From the NCBI GenBank assembly GCA_963851295.1, contig CAWKOS010000001.1:62001-126000 (forward strand): a DNA stretch of 64,000 nt. Reading direction: 5' to 3'. A program made the translations under genes and the position numbers. Each line of letters begins with the position of its first letter. Within the stretch, counting starts at the first letter, position 1. This DNA comes from JAOPZW01 sp963851295. GTDB lineage: Bacteria > Actinomycetota > Thermoleophilia > Solirubrobacterales > Solirubrobacteraceae. The notes under the pieces were generated by a model. The model was not told the DNA's origin. It did no database searches and was given only the letters and a program-made list of their open reading frames with translations. Below are positions 48,777 through 56,555 of this stretch, piece by piece.

Positions 48777-50363
48777 TCACACCTCCAGCCGCGACTCCTC
48801 GAGGTCGAGCTCGTGCTCGACGCGACGCATGACGTCGTTGGAGATCTCGCGGCCGTTGCGCAGGCCCACGAGCGCCGCGCGCTGCGCCGTGTAGATCTCG
48901 TGCATCAACCGCTGGTAGGCCAGCGAGCCCTCCTCGAGGCCGTCCTCGTCCTCGATCTTGCCGGCGCGGATCTTGAAGCGCCGCTGGCGGAACTCGTAGA
49001 GGCGGCGGACGCGTTCGACGGTGCCGTCGCGCGTCCAGTCCTCGCTCTCGAGCTCCTCGAGGCGGTCGAGGGCGGCGCGCGCGATCACGAGCCGCGCGCG
49101 CAGCTCCTCGTGCTCCTCCTCGCCGCCGTCGTCGATGACCCCGAGGCGGCGGATGAGCCACGGCAGCGTCAGCCCCTGCCCCACGACGGTGACCAGGATC
49201 AGGGAGAAGGTGATGAACTGGACGAGCTCGCGCCCCGGCAGCGGGTCGCCGGCGTGGGTGCTCAGCGGCAGCGCCAGCGCCGCCGCCAGCGAGACCGCGC
49301 CGCGCATGCCCGACCAGCTTCCGATCACGCGCGTGCGCCAGCCCGCGCGGCGCGCGACCTGCGAGGGCCGGCGGTCGATCGCCCGGATGAGGAAGGTGAC
49401 TACGAAGTTCCAGACGAAGCGGGCCAGGATGACCGTCCCGCACACCGCCGCCGCGTAGCCGACGACCTGGTCCGCCGGAAGGCCGCTCAGGCCGTCGACG
49501 ATCGCCGGCAGCTGCAGGCCGATGAGGATGAAGAGCGTCGCGTTGAGCAGGAAGGTGAGGATCGACCACATGGCGTCGGCCTGCATGCGGCTCTCGGGCG
49601 TCGCGATCTCCGGGGCGCGGAAGCCGAGGTAGACGCCGCACGTGACGACGGCCAGCACGCCCGAGACGTCGAGCAGATCGGCCGGGACGAAGGCGCCGTA
49701 GGCGCTGAAGAGCGAGATCGTCAGCTCGGTGTTGATGTCGCTGACGCGCTTGCGCACCTCAGCGATGCCGAAGCCGACGACGAGGCCGATGCCGATCCCG
49801 CCGAAGACGTCGACGCCGAACTCGAGGAACGTGTGCCCGGCCGACACGGCCTCGCCGACCGCCGCGGCCAGCGCGACCTTGTAGGCCACGAGCGCGGTCG
49901 CGTCGTTGAACAGGCTCTCGCCCTCGAGGATGTTGACCATCCGCCGCGGCGCCCCGACGCGGCGCATGATCGCCGTCGCCGCCGCCGGATCCGTCGGCGA
50001 GACGATCGCCCCGAGCACGAACGACATCGCCCACGGCAGGCCGATGACCTCGTGGCCGATGACCGCCACCGCCGTCGCCGTCGCCAGCACGAGCCCGATC
50101 GCCGACAGCGCGATGACCCGAGCGTCGTTGCGCAGCGCGCGCAGGTCGGCGAAGAACGCCGACGAGTACAGCAGCGGCGGCAGGAAGACGAGCAGGACGA
50201 GCTGCGGGTCGAGCTGGATGTCCGGGATCCCCGGCAGCAGCCCGAGCACGAGCCCGCCGAGCACGAGCGGGATCGGATAGGGCACCTGCACCCAGTTGGC
50301 CAGCGCGTTGAGCCCCGCGGCCGACACGAAGAGTGCGGCGATGACGATCTGGAGTTCGCCCAC
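48777..50363 (-). CDS. Na+/H+ antiporter, CPA1 (NhaP-like) family
   Basis: The 528-residue protein has about twelve helices with the CPA1 motifs PPLLYSSAFFADLRALRNDA, VLGAIVSPTDPAAATAIMRR (the functional Asp region), ILEGESLFNDATALVAYK (Asn-Asp ion site) and WSGMRGAVSLAAALALP. A soluble C-terminal domain of about 130 residues (from EEEHEELRARL) is mostly helical and may be regulatory. It exchanges monovalent cations for protons. GTG at 50363 is preferred because the upstream residues are not family-like. The preceding gene's terminator lies between 50389 and 50414, so it has its own promoter region of limited size or depends on read-through. Confidence 0.9.
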   Translation of the reverse strand: MGELQIVIAALFVSAAGLNALANWVQVPYPIPLVLGGLVLGLLPGIPDIQLDPQLVLLVFLPPLLYSSAFFADLRALRNDARVIALSAIGLVLATATAVAVIGHEVIGLPWAMSFVLGAIVSPTDPAAATAIMRRVGAPRRMVNILEGESLFNDATALVAYKVALAAAVGEAVSAGHTFLEFGVDVFGGIGIGLVVGFGIAEVRKRVSDINTELTISLFSAYGAFVPADLLDVSGVLAVVTCGVYLGFRAPEIATPESRMQADAMWSILTFLLNATLFILIGLQLPAIVDGLSGLPADQVVGYAAAVCGTVILARFVWNFVVTFLIRAIDRRPSQVARRAGWRTRVIGSWSGMRGAVSLAAALALPLSTHAGDPLPGRELVQFITFSLILVTVVGQGLTLPWLIRRLGVIDDGGEEEHEELRARLVIARAALDRLEELESEDWTRDGTVERVRRLYEFRQRRFKIRAGKIEDEDGLEEGSLAYQRLMHEIYTAQRAALVGLRNGREISNDVMRRVEHELDLEESRLEV

Positions 50364-50388
50364 GGCCGGGATTCTGCCGCGCACGGCC

Positions 50389-50414
50389 GGGGAGCGGCCC
50401 GAAGGCCGCTCCCC
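50389..50414 (-). terminator. strong hairpin after the secreted-protein gene
   Basis: GGGGAGCGGCC and GGCCGCTCCCC form a perfect 11-base-pair stem with a four-base CGAA loop. It starts 15 bases downstream of the stop of the minus-strand gene ending at 50429. Confidence 0.75.
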
Positions 50415-50428
50415 TCACGTCCCCCTGC

Positions 50429-52114
50429 TCAGCTCACCGGGCAGGGGTTGCGCATGTCGCCGCTGTTGAAGTTGTTGAAGAAGCGCACGGTCGTGAAGCC
50501 GACCGTCGGATAGACGGTCTGCAACAGGCCTCCGTACGCAGTCGTGGAGCTCCCTCCAAAGTGGTTGATGGTGCCGGGGATGAAGTTCCCGCCCTCCTGC
50601 CAGGTGCAGGTCCCCCCGTGGATCCCGGTCGTGTAGAAGGGGTAGAACTGCGCGCCGTTGGGCGGGTTGACGCAGTTGGCGCCGGTCGTGCGGTCGCAGA
50701 ACGGCGGGTTGTCCTGGGCGTCGGCCGCCTCGATGCGCGGCAGGTCGGTCTCGAAGGCGACCGTCGAGTAGTTCGTCCTGCCGTTCGCCAGCGGGCTCGT
50801 GAAGAGCACCGGCGACGGGTGCAGCAGCCGGTCCAGGAACGCGTTGCGGAACGTCCCCGGCCAGTCGTTGCGGTAGGACTGGCCGTCCCAGTCCGCGTCG
50901 TCGCTGAAGCAGCCGTTGATCATGACGAGCGTCGAGTCCGACCCCGGGACGCAGAAGTCGTTGTCGTCGTCCTCGTCGAGGCCGCCCGGGTCCTGCGTGC
51001 CCGGCACGGCGCAGTTGACGCCGGTCGCGTCGAGCTGGACGCAGTTCTCGAAGTGGCCGATCTCGTCGGACATCGCCACGTTGTAGGTGTGCGCGGACCA
51101 CGTGTTGCCGCGCGGATCGCCGGTCGAGTACTCCGGGTGGAACGCGTAGGGCTCCATCTGGCAGGTGCTCGACGTCGGCGTGTAGAGGATGTGCCCGAAG
51201 CCGTTGGCCGTCGACGCCGTCATCGAGCCGCTCGAGCGGCTCGTGAGGTCGTTGAGGTCGATCCTCAACCCGGCCGGGGTGTCGTGCATGTGGATGAGGA
51301 TCCGGTCGCCCGGGCTCATCAGCAGGTCCTTGGTCGTGTCGGGGTTGACCGCGCTGAAGTTGGGCGCGGCGAACGTCCCCGTGAACAGCGGGTTGGCCGG
51401 CGCCTGGGACTTGCCGTCGTGCGTGATGTAGGCCCAGTTGATGGGCTCCGGGCCGCCCAGGATGTAGTTGTTGCAGGCCTTCGTGTTCTCGACGCCCGTG
51501 TTCTGGTCGACGGTGCGGCTGTCGATGGTCATCGCCGCGCAGTACTGGTGCGCGGTGCAGCCGAAGCCCTCGAACTGCGGGACGTAGCCCGGCCCGTAGA
51601 ACTGCAGCTCCATGTAGGCGTTGCCGGGGTGCTTGCCGATGTAGTTGCTCGCCTTGGGGTTCGTCCCGACGAGGTCGTTCTTGTCGGAGTCCGCCTTGCA
51701 GACCTTGGTGAACTCGGGCGCCGACTCGGTGTCGCACAGCGTCAGGCCGAACCAGAAGGTCGGCCGCAGTTGGAAGTTCCAGGTCGAGCCCACCCCGCTC
51801 TGCGTCGGGAACGCGCGCGGCTCGGTCGGCAGCGTCATCAGGTAGGTGATGTCGTTGCCCGAGCCCGGGACGTGCGACTTGAACTCCACCGAGGGCTCGT
51901 CGTGGCCGACGTACTCGCCCTCCGGGTTCTCATAGGCGTCCGCGCACAGCGAGGCGCGGCTCGTGCACAGCGGCTCCTGATAGCCGCCGAAGCTCAGCTT
52001 GCCGCGGGCCGTCGGCGTCGAGCCGGCGGCCGAGGCGGCGCCGACGGGGCCAATGCACACCGCGAAGGCGAGCAGGCCCGTGAGCGCCAGCGCAGCTGGA
52101 CGAAATCGCTTCAT
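50429..52114 (-). CDS. large secreted protein of unknown function
   Basis: The 561-residue product has an N-terminal signal peptide (MKRFRPAALALTGLLAFAVCIGPVGAASAAG with a likely AxA cleavage) and no later membrane helix, so it is exported. It is rich in Asn, Thr, Tyr and paired Cys (for example CTSRASLCADAY, CTAHQYCAAM, CNNYILGG), suggesting a disulphide-stabilised extracellular fold. It also has DPGGLDEDDDNDFCVPG, an acidic possible calcium site. Its composition is less GC-biased in amino acids than its neighbours. I recognise no family. ATG at 52114 has an AAAGGA ribosome-binding site. It is monocistronic, with a strong terminator after it and a terminator before it. Confidence 0.8.
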   Translation of the reverse strand: MKRFRPAALALTGLLAFAVCIGPVGAASAAGSTPTARGKLSFGGYQEPLCTSRASLCADAYENPEGEYVGHDEPSVEFKSHVPGSGNDITYLMTLPTEPRAFPTQSGVGSTWNFQLRPTFWFGLTLCDTESAPEFTKVCKADSDKNDLVGTNPKASNYIGKHPGNAYMELQFYGPGYVPQFEGFGCTAHQYCAAMTIDSRTVDQNTGVENTKACNNYILGGPEPINWAYITHDGKSQAPANPLFTGTFAAPNFSAVNPDTTKDLLMSPGDRILIHMHDTPAGLRIDLNDLTSRSSGSMTASTANGFGHILYTPTSSTCQMEPYAFHPEYSTGDPRGNTWSAHTYNVAMSDEIGHFENCVQLDATGVNCAVPGTQDPGGLDEDDDNDFCVPGSDSTLVMINGCFSDDADWDGQSYRNDWPGTFRNAFLDRLLHPSPVLFTSPLANGRTNYSTVAFETDLPRIEAADAQDNPPFCDRTTGANCVNPPNGAQFYPFYTTGIHGGTCTWQEGGNFIPGTINHFGGSSTTAYGGLLQTVYPTVGFTTVRFFNNFNSGDMRNPCPVS

Positions 52115-52327
52115 CGATCGGTCCTTTCTTCGACCGGCGAAGCTCGCCTCGCGGGCGTAGCCCCAACGCACCTCGAGGCGTGCCTCGTCACTGGGTCCGG
52201 AGCGGGTGACCCACCCGAACGTGAAAGCAGCATCGAGACAGCCGTCCGTGGCACAGATCCTGGCCCTGGCACCACCTCCCTTCCCAACTGCGCGCCGGTG
52301 TCCCGGCGCGACGGCGAGCCGAGTCTA

Positions 52328-52356
52328 GCGGTCCCCGCGCCGCGCGCGGGGACCGC
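52328..52356 (-). terminator. perfect 13-bp hairpin after the phosphoesterase gene
   Basis: GCGGTCCCCGCGC and GCGCGGGGACCGC pair perfectly around a three-base loop, 14 bases after the stop of the minus-strand gene that ends at 52371. No T-run follows. Confidence 0.75.
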
Positions 52357-52370
52357 GTCGGGCGTCGGAC

Positions 52371-53423
52371 TCAGCGGGTCGGAGCGGGCACCGCGGTGCG
52401 GTTGCCGGGCACGATCTGCGGCTGGTAGGAGAAGACCTCGCGGCTGTGCGGGTCGACCTCCACGCGCAGCCAGTTGACGTCGTTGTCGCCGTTCTCCTGG
52501 TGGTCGCCGAAGGTCTCCACGCGGGTGAAGTTCTCCAGGCGCCGGCCCTGGGCGTCGAGGAAGGGCTTGTCGATGCGGAAGTAGTGCGAGTCGCCCTGCA
52601 CGACCGCGACCGGCCGCTGGAAGGCGATGGTGTCGTCGCGCAGCGCGCTGAGGATGTCGTGGTAGCCGTCGGGGTCGGTGCCCGCCTGCACGAGCGTCTT
52701 GGGGTCGCGCGCCGGGGCGCGGGTCGCGTCGGTGGCGTCCCAGCCGGGATCGGCCTGCCAGATGATCATCACCGCGGCCGCGCGGCGCGTCTTGGCCTCG
52801 GCGAAGGTCGCGTGCAGCCAGGCGATGTCGGCGGTGTTGCGCGCCGCGTACTCGGCGGGGTCGGGTGCCGTGTCGCAGAGGTTGTTGCACGAGCCCTGCA
52901 CGTTGAGGGTCGCGTAGGTCACGCCGCCGTAGGTCCAGCGGCGGTTCTCGACGTACGGCGCCGCCTGGACCTCCTGGCGCAGGCGATGGCGCCCGAGCGT
53001 GAACGGCGTCGAGAAGAGCACCTTGCGCTCGAAGTCCAGGCGCTCGCTGGAGCTGACGCCGGGGTTGCGGTCGCAGTCGGTCCAGTCGTTGTCGCCGGGC
53101 GTGAAGACCGCGGGCGCGTCGAGGGTGTCGAACGACGCCTTGGCGTCGGTGTAGAGGCTGTCGGGACAGGGGCCGCTGCCCGCCTTGAGGTCGCCGTCGT
53201 GGGCCGTGAAGGCCAGCCGCTGGCGATTCATGTCGGCGATGAGGTTGGGGACCCCGACCGTCTTCTGGAGGTCGTTGTAGGGCAGGTCGCCCCACAGGCC
53301 GATGGCGTAGCTGCCCTCGTGGCCGTAGGACCGGCCGGGGCCGTCGTTGTGGGCGACGGCGAGCGCGGCCGTCGTGGCGGCGGCGACGAGCGCCGCGAGG
53401 AGCGGAAGGATGACTCTGCGCAT
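52371..53423 (-). CDS. secreted metallophosphoesterase-like protein (internal start)
   Basis: From the ATG at 53423 the frame gives 350 residues beginning with a signal peptide (MRRVILPLLAALVAAATTAALAVA). The mature part has metallophosphoesterase-like blocks in order: YAIGLWGDLPYND, FTAHDGDLKAGSGPC, FTPGDNDWTDCDR and VQGDSHYFRIDKP, supplying Asp, Asn and His metal ligands. It probably acts on phosphate esters outside the cytoplasm. AGGGTGG lies about eleven bases before the ATG. Because the upstream kinase frame has no stop, this is an alternative start in the same frame. A hairpin terminator follows. Confidence 0.7.
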   Translation of the reverse strand: MRRVILPLLAALVAAATTAALAVAHNDGPGRSYGHEGSYAIGLWGDLPYNDLQKTVGVPNLIADMNRQRLAFTAHDGDLKAGSGPCPDSLYTDAKASFDTLDAPAVFTPGDNDWTDCDRNPGVSSSERLDFERKVLFSTPFTLGRHRLRQEVQAAPYVENRRWTYGGVTYATLNVQGSCNNLCDTAPDPAEYAARNTADIAWLHATFAEAKTRRAAAVMIIWQADPGWDATDATRAPARDPKTLVQAGTDPDGYHDILSALRDDTIAFQRPVAVVQGDSHYFRIDKPFLDAQGRRLENFTRVETFGDHQENGDNDVNWLRVEVDPHSREVFSYQPQIVPGNRTAVPAPTR

Positions 53424-54854
53424 GGTCGCGCCACCCTGCCTGTCGCCGCGGTCGCGGGTGTTGCCGGTCGGTGACCGGGAGCGCTGCGCACCGGCCCGCG
53501 GCAGCGCGAGCGCGAACACGCTCCCGCCGCGGTCACCCGGCTCGGTCCACGCGCGGCCGCCGTGGGCGCGCGCCACCTCGCGGACGATCGACAGGCCGAT
53601 GCCGGCGCCGCCGGTCTCGCGAGCGCGCGACGCGTCCAGCCGGTGGAAGCGGTCGAAGACGCGCTCGCGGTCCTCGGGACCGATCCCGGGCCCCTCGTCG
53701 AGGACCCGGATGAGGGCCTCTTCGCCGGCGGCGCCGGTGGTGACCGTGACCGCGCCACCCGCCGGGCTGTGCCTGACCGCGTTGTCGACGAGGTTCGCGA
53801 CCGCCTGGCCGAGCAGCGCGGCGTCGCCGCGCGCCCGCGCAGGCTCGAGCTCAGCGTCGATGGTCACGCCCTGCACGGCGGCGAGCAGGCGCAGGCGCTC
53901 GACGGTCGCCGCCGCGACGGCCGCGAGGTCGACGTCCTCGGCCCGCAGGTCCAGCGCGCCGCGGTCGGCGCGCGCGAGCGTGAGCAGGCCGTCGACGACG
54001 GCGCTCAGGCGCACCACCTCGTCGAGGGCGCTGCCCAGGACCTCGCGCGCATCGGGGCCGAGCTCGTCGGCGAGCAGGCTGACCTCGAGCTCGGCGCGCA
54101 TCGCGGCGAGCGGCGTGCGCAGCTCGTGCGAGGCGTCGGCGACGAGCCGGTGCTGCTCGTCGACGCCGGCCTGCACGCGGGCGAGCATCGCGTTGAGCGT
54201 GGCGGCCAGGCGCTCGACCTCGTCGCCGGTCGACGGGACCGGCAGGCGCTCGGAGAGGCGGTCGATGCCGATCTCCGCGGCCTGGGCGGTCAGCCGGTCG
54301 ACCGGGCGCAGCGCGCGGCGCGCCAGCCACCACCCGCCCAGCGCGGTGGCCGCGACCGCGGCCGGACCGGCGAGCAGGAGCAGGACCAGCAGGCGGTGCA
54401 CGGTGCGCTCGACGCCGGCCGTCGACGCCGCCGCCACGACGACGCGGCGGTAGGCGCCGCGGGTGGTGGCGCGGGCCGCGACGCGCAGGCCGCCCGCCGC
54501 GGTGCCCCGCACGCGCGCGCCGGCGGCGACGCGCCGCAGGTCCGCCGGTCCGAGCAGCGGCGCGCGGGCGGCGCGGTCCCCGTAGGAGGCGACGACGCGG
54601 CCGGCGGGGGTCAGGACCTGCGAGGCCGCGCGCTCGCCGGAGAGGACCGTGGCGGAGACGTCGCGCGCCTCCGGGGCGCCCTCGGCGTGGTAGCCGAGCG
54701 CGATCTGCTCGGCGGCCGAGCGCAGGCGGCCGTCGATGGACGCCATCAGGTCGGCGCGCAGCCGGAGCACGAGGAAGCTCCCGACCGCCGCGATGATGAG
54801 CGCCAGCAGCGCGACGTACCAGATCGTCATGCGCGCGCGGATCGGGAGCTTCAC
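52371..54854 (-). CDS. sensor histidine kinase reading in frame into a metallophosphoesterase
   Basis: Residues 1-475 form an OmpR-partner histidine kinase: helix 1 (MTIWYVALLALIIAAVGSFLVL), a sensor loop, helix 2 (LLVLLLLAGPAAVAATALGGWWL), HAMP, the H-box ADASHELRTPLAAMRAELEV, and ATPase boxes (NLVDNAVRHSPAGG, DEGPGIGPEDRERVFDRFHR, GGAGIGLSIVREVARAHGG). The kinase ends normally (GGSVFALALPRA) but no stop codon follows; the frame continues through a short Arg-rich linker into a complete signal-peptide-bearing phosphoesterase, giving 827 residues. No stop exists in any frame of this strand across the junction. The phosphoesterase may be made separately from an internal ATG at 53423. GTG at 54854 overlaps the response-regulator stop. 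Confidence 0.75.
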   Translation of the reverse strand: MKLPIRARMTIWYVALLALIIAAVGSFLVLRLRADLMASIDGRLRSAAEQIALGYHAEGAPEARDVSATVLSGERAASQVLTPAGRVVASYGDRAARAPLLGPADLRRVAAGARVRGTAAGGLRVAARATTRGAYRRVVVAAASTAGVERTVHRLLVLLLLAGPAAVAATALGGWWLARRALRPVDRLTAQAAEIGIDRLSERLPVPSTGDEVERLAATLNAMLARVQAGVDEQHRLVADASHELRTPLAAMRAELEVSLLADELGPDAREVLGSALDEVVRLSAVVDGLLTLARADRGALDLRAEDVDLAAVAAATVERLRLLAAVQGVTIDAELEPARARGDAALLGQAVANLVDNAVRHSPAGGAVTVTTGAAGEEALIRVLDEGPGIGPEDRERVFDRFHRLDASRARETGGAGIGLSIVREVARAHGGRAWTEPGDRGGSVFALALPRAGAQRSRSPTGNTRDRGDRQGGATMRRVILPLLAALVAAATTAALAVAHNDGPGRSYGHEGSYAIGLWGDLPYNDLQKTVGVPNLIADMNRQRLAFTAHDGDLKAGSGPCPDSLYTDAKASFDTLDAPAVFTPGDNDWTDCDRNPGVSSSERLDFERKVLFSTPFTLGRHRLRQEVQAAPYVENRRWTYGGVTYATLNVQGSCNNLCDTAPDPAEYAARNTADIAWLHATFAEAKTRRAAAVMIIWQADPGWDATDATRAPARDPKTLVQAGTDPDGYHDILSALRDDTIAFQRPVAVVQGDSHYFRIDKPFLDAQGRRLENFTRVETFGDHQENGDNDVNWLRVEVDPHSREVFSYQPQIVPGNRTAVPAPTR

Positions 54855-55525
54855 GGCGTGGGCTCCAGGGTCCAGCCGACCCCGCGCAGCGTCCGGATCA
54901 GCGGGCGCCCGAAGGGCTGCTCGAGCTTGCGGCGCAGGTAGCCGACGTAGACGTCGACGACGTTCGTCGAGCCCACGTGGTTCTCGTCCCAGACATGGTC
55001 GAGCAGACGGCTGCGCGTGACGGCCTGGCCGTGGTGGCGGGCGAGGTACTCGAGCACCGCGAACTCGCGCGCGGTGAGCTCGACGGCGGTTCCCGCGCGC
55101 GTGACCGCGCGGGTGGCCGGGTCGATCACGAGGTCGCCGAGCTCCAGCCGCGCCGGGCGCTCGGCGGGCACCCGGCGCACCAGCGCGCGCAGGCGCGCGA
55201 GCAGCTCCTCGAACGCGAACGGCTTGGGGAGGTAATCGTCGGCGCCGGCGTCGAGGCCGAGGACGCGATCGGGGATCCGGTCGCGCGCGGTGACCATGAG
55301 CACGGGCGCCCAGCACCCCCGCTCGCGCAGCATGGCGCAGACGTCGAGCCCGTCGCGCCGGGGGAGCATGACGTCGAGGACGATCGCGTCGTAGTCCCAG
55401 ACCGCCGCCTGCAGGAGCGCGGCCTCGCCGTCGGGGGCGACGTCGACGGCGTAGCCCTCGTGGCGCAGCCCGCGGGCCACGGCGCGCGCGAGCTTGGGAT
55501 CGTCATCGACGAGCAGGACCCTCAC
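54851..55525 (-). CDS. OmpR-family response regulator
   Basis: The 224-residue protein has a receiver domain (VLLVDDDPKLARAVARGL acidic pocket, phospho-acceptor Asp in DAIVLDVMLPRRDG, conserved Lys in LPKPFAFEELLARL) and a winged-helix DNA-binding domain (ELTAREFAVLEYLARHHGQAVTR and NVVDVYVGYLRRKL). It pairs with the histidine kinase whose GTG overlaps its stop (GTGA). An adjacent upstream gene encodes a secreted protein, 18 bp away, so the operon is secreted protein - regulator - kinase/phosphoesterase. Confidence 0.93.
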   Translation of the reverse strand: MRVLLVDDDPKLARAVARGLRHEGYAVDVAPDGEAALLQAAVWDYDAIVLDVMLPRRDGLDVCAMLRERGCWAPVLMVTARDRIPDRVLGLDAGADDYLPKPFAFEELLARLRALVRRVPAERPARLELGDLVIDPATRAVTRAGTAVELTAREFAVLEYLARHHGQAVTRSRLLDHVWDENHVGSTNVVDVYVGYLRRKLEQPFGRPLIRTLRGVGWTLEPTP

Positions 55526-55543
55526 CGCGCGCGCCTCACCTCC

Positions 55544-56260
55544 TCAGCGGCTGAAGGCGACGAGCTCAGCATGCTCCGCCGGTCCCTTCAGCGCGGCCTC
55601 GCGCACCTCGCCGATCCCCTTGACGTACCACTTGCCGTCGAGGGCGCCGGGCTCGAGCGGGGTCCATTCGTGGGTCATGAGCGCGCGCCGGCGGAAGCGT
55701 CCGTACGGCACGCGGACGGTGGCGTGCAGGCCGACGACGCGGAAGTGGTCCTCGGCGTGGCCGGGGTAGTGCTCCTGGACGAAGGCCGCCCCCACGCGCG
55801 GGTGCGCCGGCATGAAGACGCCCGGTCGCGCTCCGTCGGCCCCGGCGCGCCACGAGCCCTCGCGGCTGGTGACGCGACCGTGGCGGTCGAGCTCCTCGGT
55901 GCTCTCGCCGTAATACCACACGGTCCCATCGCCATCCTGGGTGTACCAGTCCGTGGTCCGCTCGGCCAGTCGGCCGTCGAGCCAGGCGAGGTCCTCGACC
56001 ACGGCGCACGGGGCGCCGTCGATGACCACGACCCGGCCCGTCACACGCACCACGTCGCGCATCACGCGGCCATCCTTGGCGCCGCGGTACTCCCAGCGCA
56101 TGCCGGCGCGCAGGGGGTAATAGGGATTGGTGACGCGGGCGGTGAAGCCGGCCTTCACCGCCCGCGCCGGCACGTCGGCGGCGCCGGCGGCGCCGGCGGC
56201 CCCCGCGGCCGACACGACAGCCGCGGCGCCGGTCACGATCGCGGTGAGCTTCTTGCGCAT
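55544..56260 (-). CDS. secreted protein of unknown function
   Basis: The 238-residue protein has a signal peptide (MRKKLTAIVTGAAAVVSAAGAAGAAG) and a beta-rich body with VTNPYYPLRAGMRWEYRGAKDG, TTDWYTQDGDGTVWYYGE, HPRVGAAFVQEHYPGHAEDHF and VKGIGEVREAALKGPAEHAELVAF. Similar secreted proteins with the NPYYPLxxGxxWxYxG start occur in soil bacteria and are uncharacterised. It is the first gene of an operon with a response regulator and kinase, so it may take part in or report on the signal they sense. An 11-bp-spaced repeat lies upstream. Confidence 0.78.
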   Translation of the reverse strand: MRKKLTAIVTGAAAVVSAAGAAGAAGAADVPARAVKAGFTARVTNPYYPLRAGMRWEYRGAKDGRVMRDVVRVTGRVVVIDGAPCAVVEDLAWLDGRLAERTTDWYTQDGDGTVWYYGESTEELDRHGRVTSREGSWRAGADGARPGVFMPAHPRVGAAFVQEHYPGHAEDHFRVVGLHATVRVPYGRFRRRALMTHEWTPLEPGALDGKWYVKGIGEVREAALKGPAEHAELVAFSR

Positions 56261-56312
56261 GCTCGTCCTCCTCGGGGATGATCGGAGACGGTCGCCACGG
56301 TAGGCGCCGGTC

Positions 56313-56328
56313 TCTAAGAGGAGCTTGA
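56313..56328 (-). promoter_or_regulatory. candidate response-regulator site upstream of the secreted-protein operon
   Basis: On the minus strand TCAAG (56328-56324) and TTAGA (56317-56313) are spaced 11 bp apart and precede a CCTACCGT minus-10-like element. Spacing fits an OmpR-type regulator, but the half-sites are only loosely alike. Confidence 0.3.
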
Positions 56329-56555
56329 GTGGAGTCCGAACGCCCCGCGCGCGTGCTCGTCGTCACCGACGATGCCGCCGCCACGACCCGATGGCCGCCG
56401 TCGAGGAGATGCTCCACGACGAGCCCTTCGACGAGATCATCGTCTCGATGGCGCCGCACGGCCTCCAGCGCCGGCTGCACATGGACCTCCCCCACCGCCT
56501 CGCTCATCTCGGCCTGCCGATGACGACGGTCTGCGAGGAGGGTCCCGCCCGTTGA
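56329..56555 (+). pseudogene. remnant of a small actinobacterial protein gene
   Basis: Two pieces of one protein family are visible in different frames. The start (VESERPARVLVVTDDAAAT, from a GTG at 56329) is the first strand of the family, and the end (DPMAAVEEMLHDEPFDEIIV through DLPHRLAHLGLPMTTV, ending at 56555) is its C-terminal half. Intact relatives have about 50-70 residues between them. An internal deletion with a frame change has therefore probably joined the pieces near 56385. The fragment ends in front of the phosphoesterase gene, whose ribosome-binding site lies within its last codons. Confidence 0.5.
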
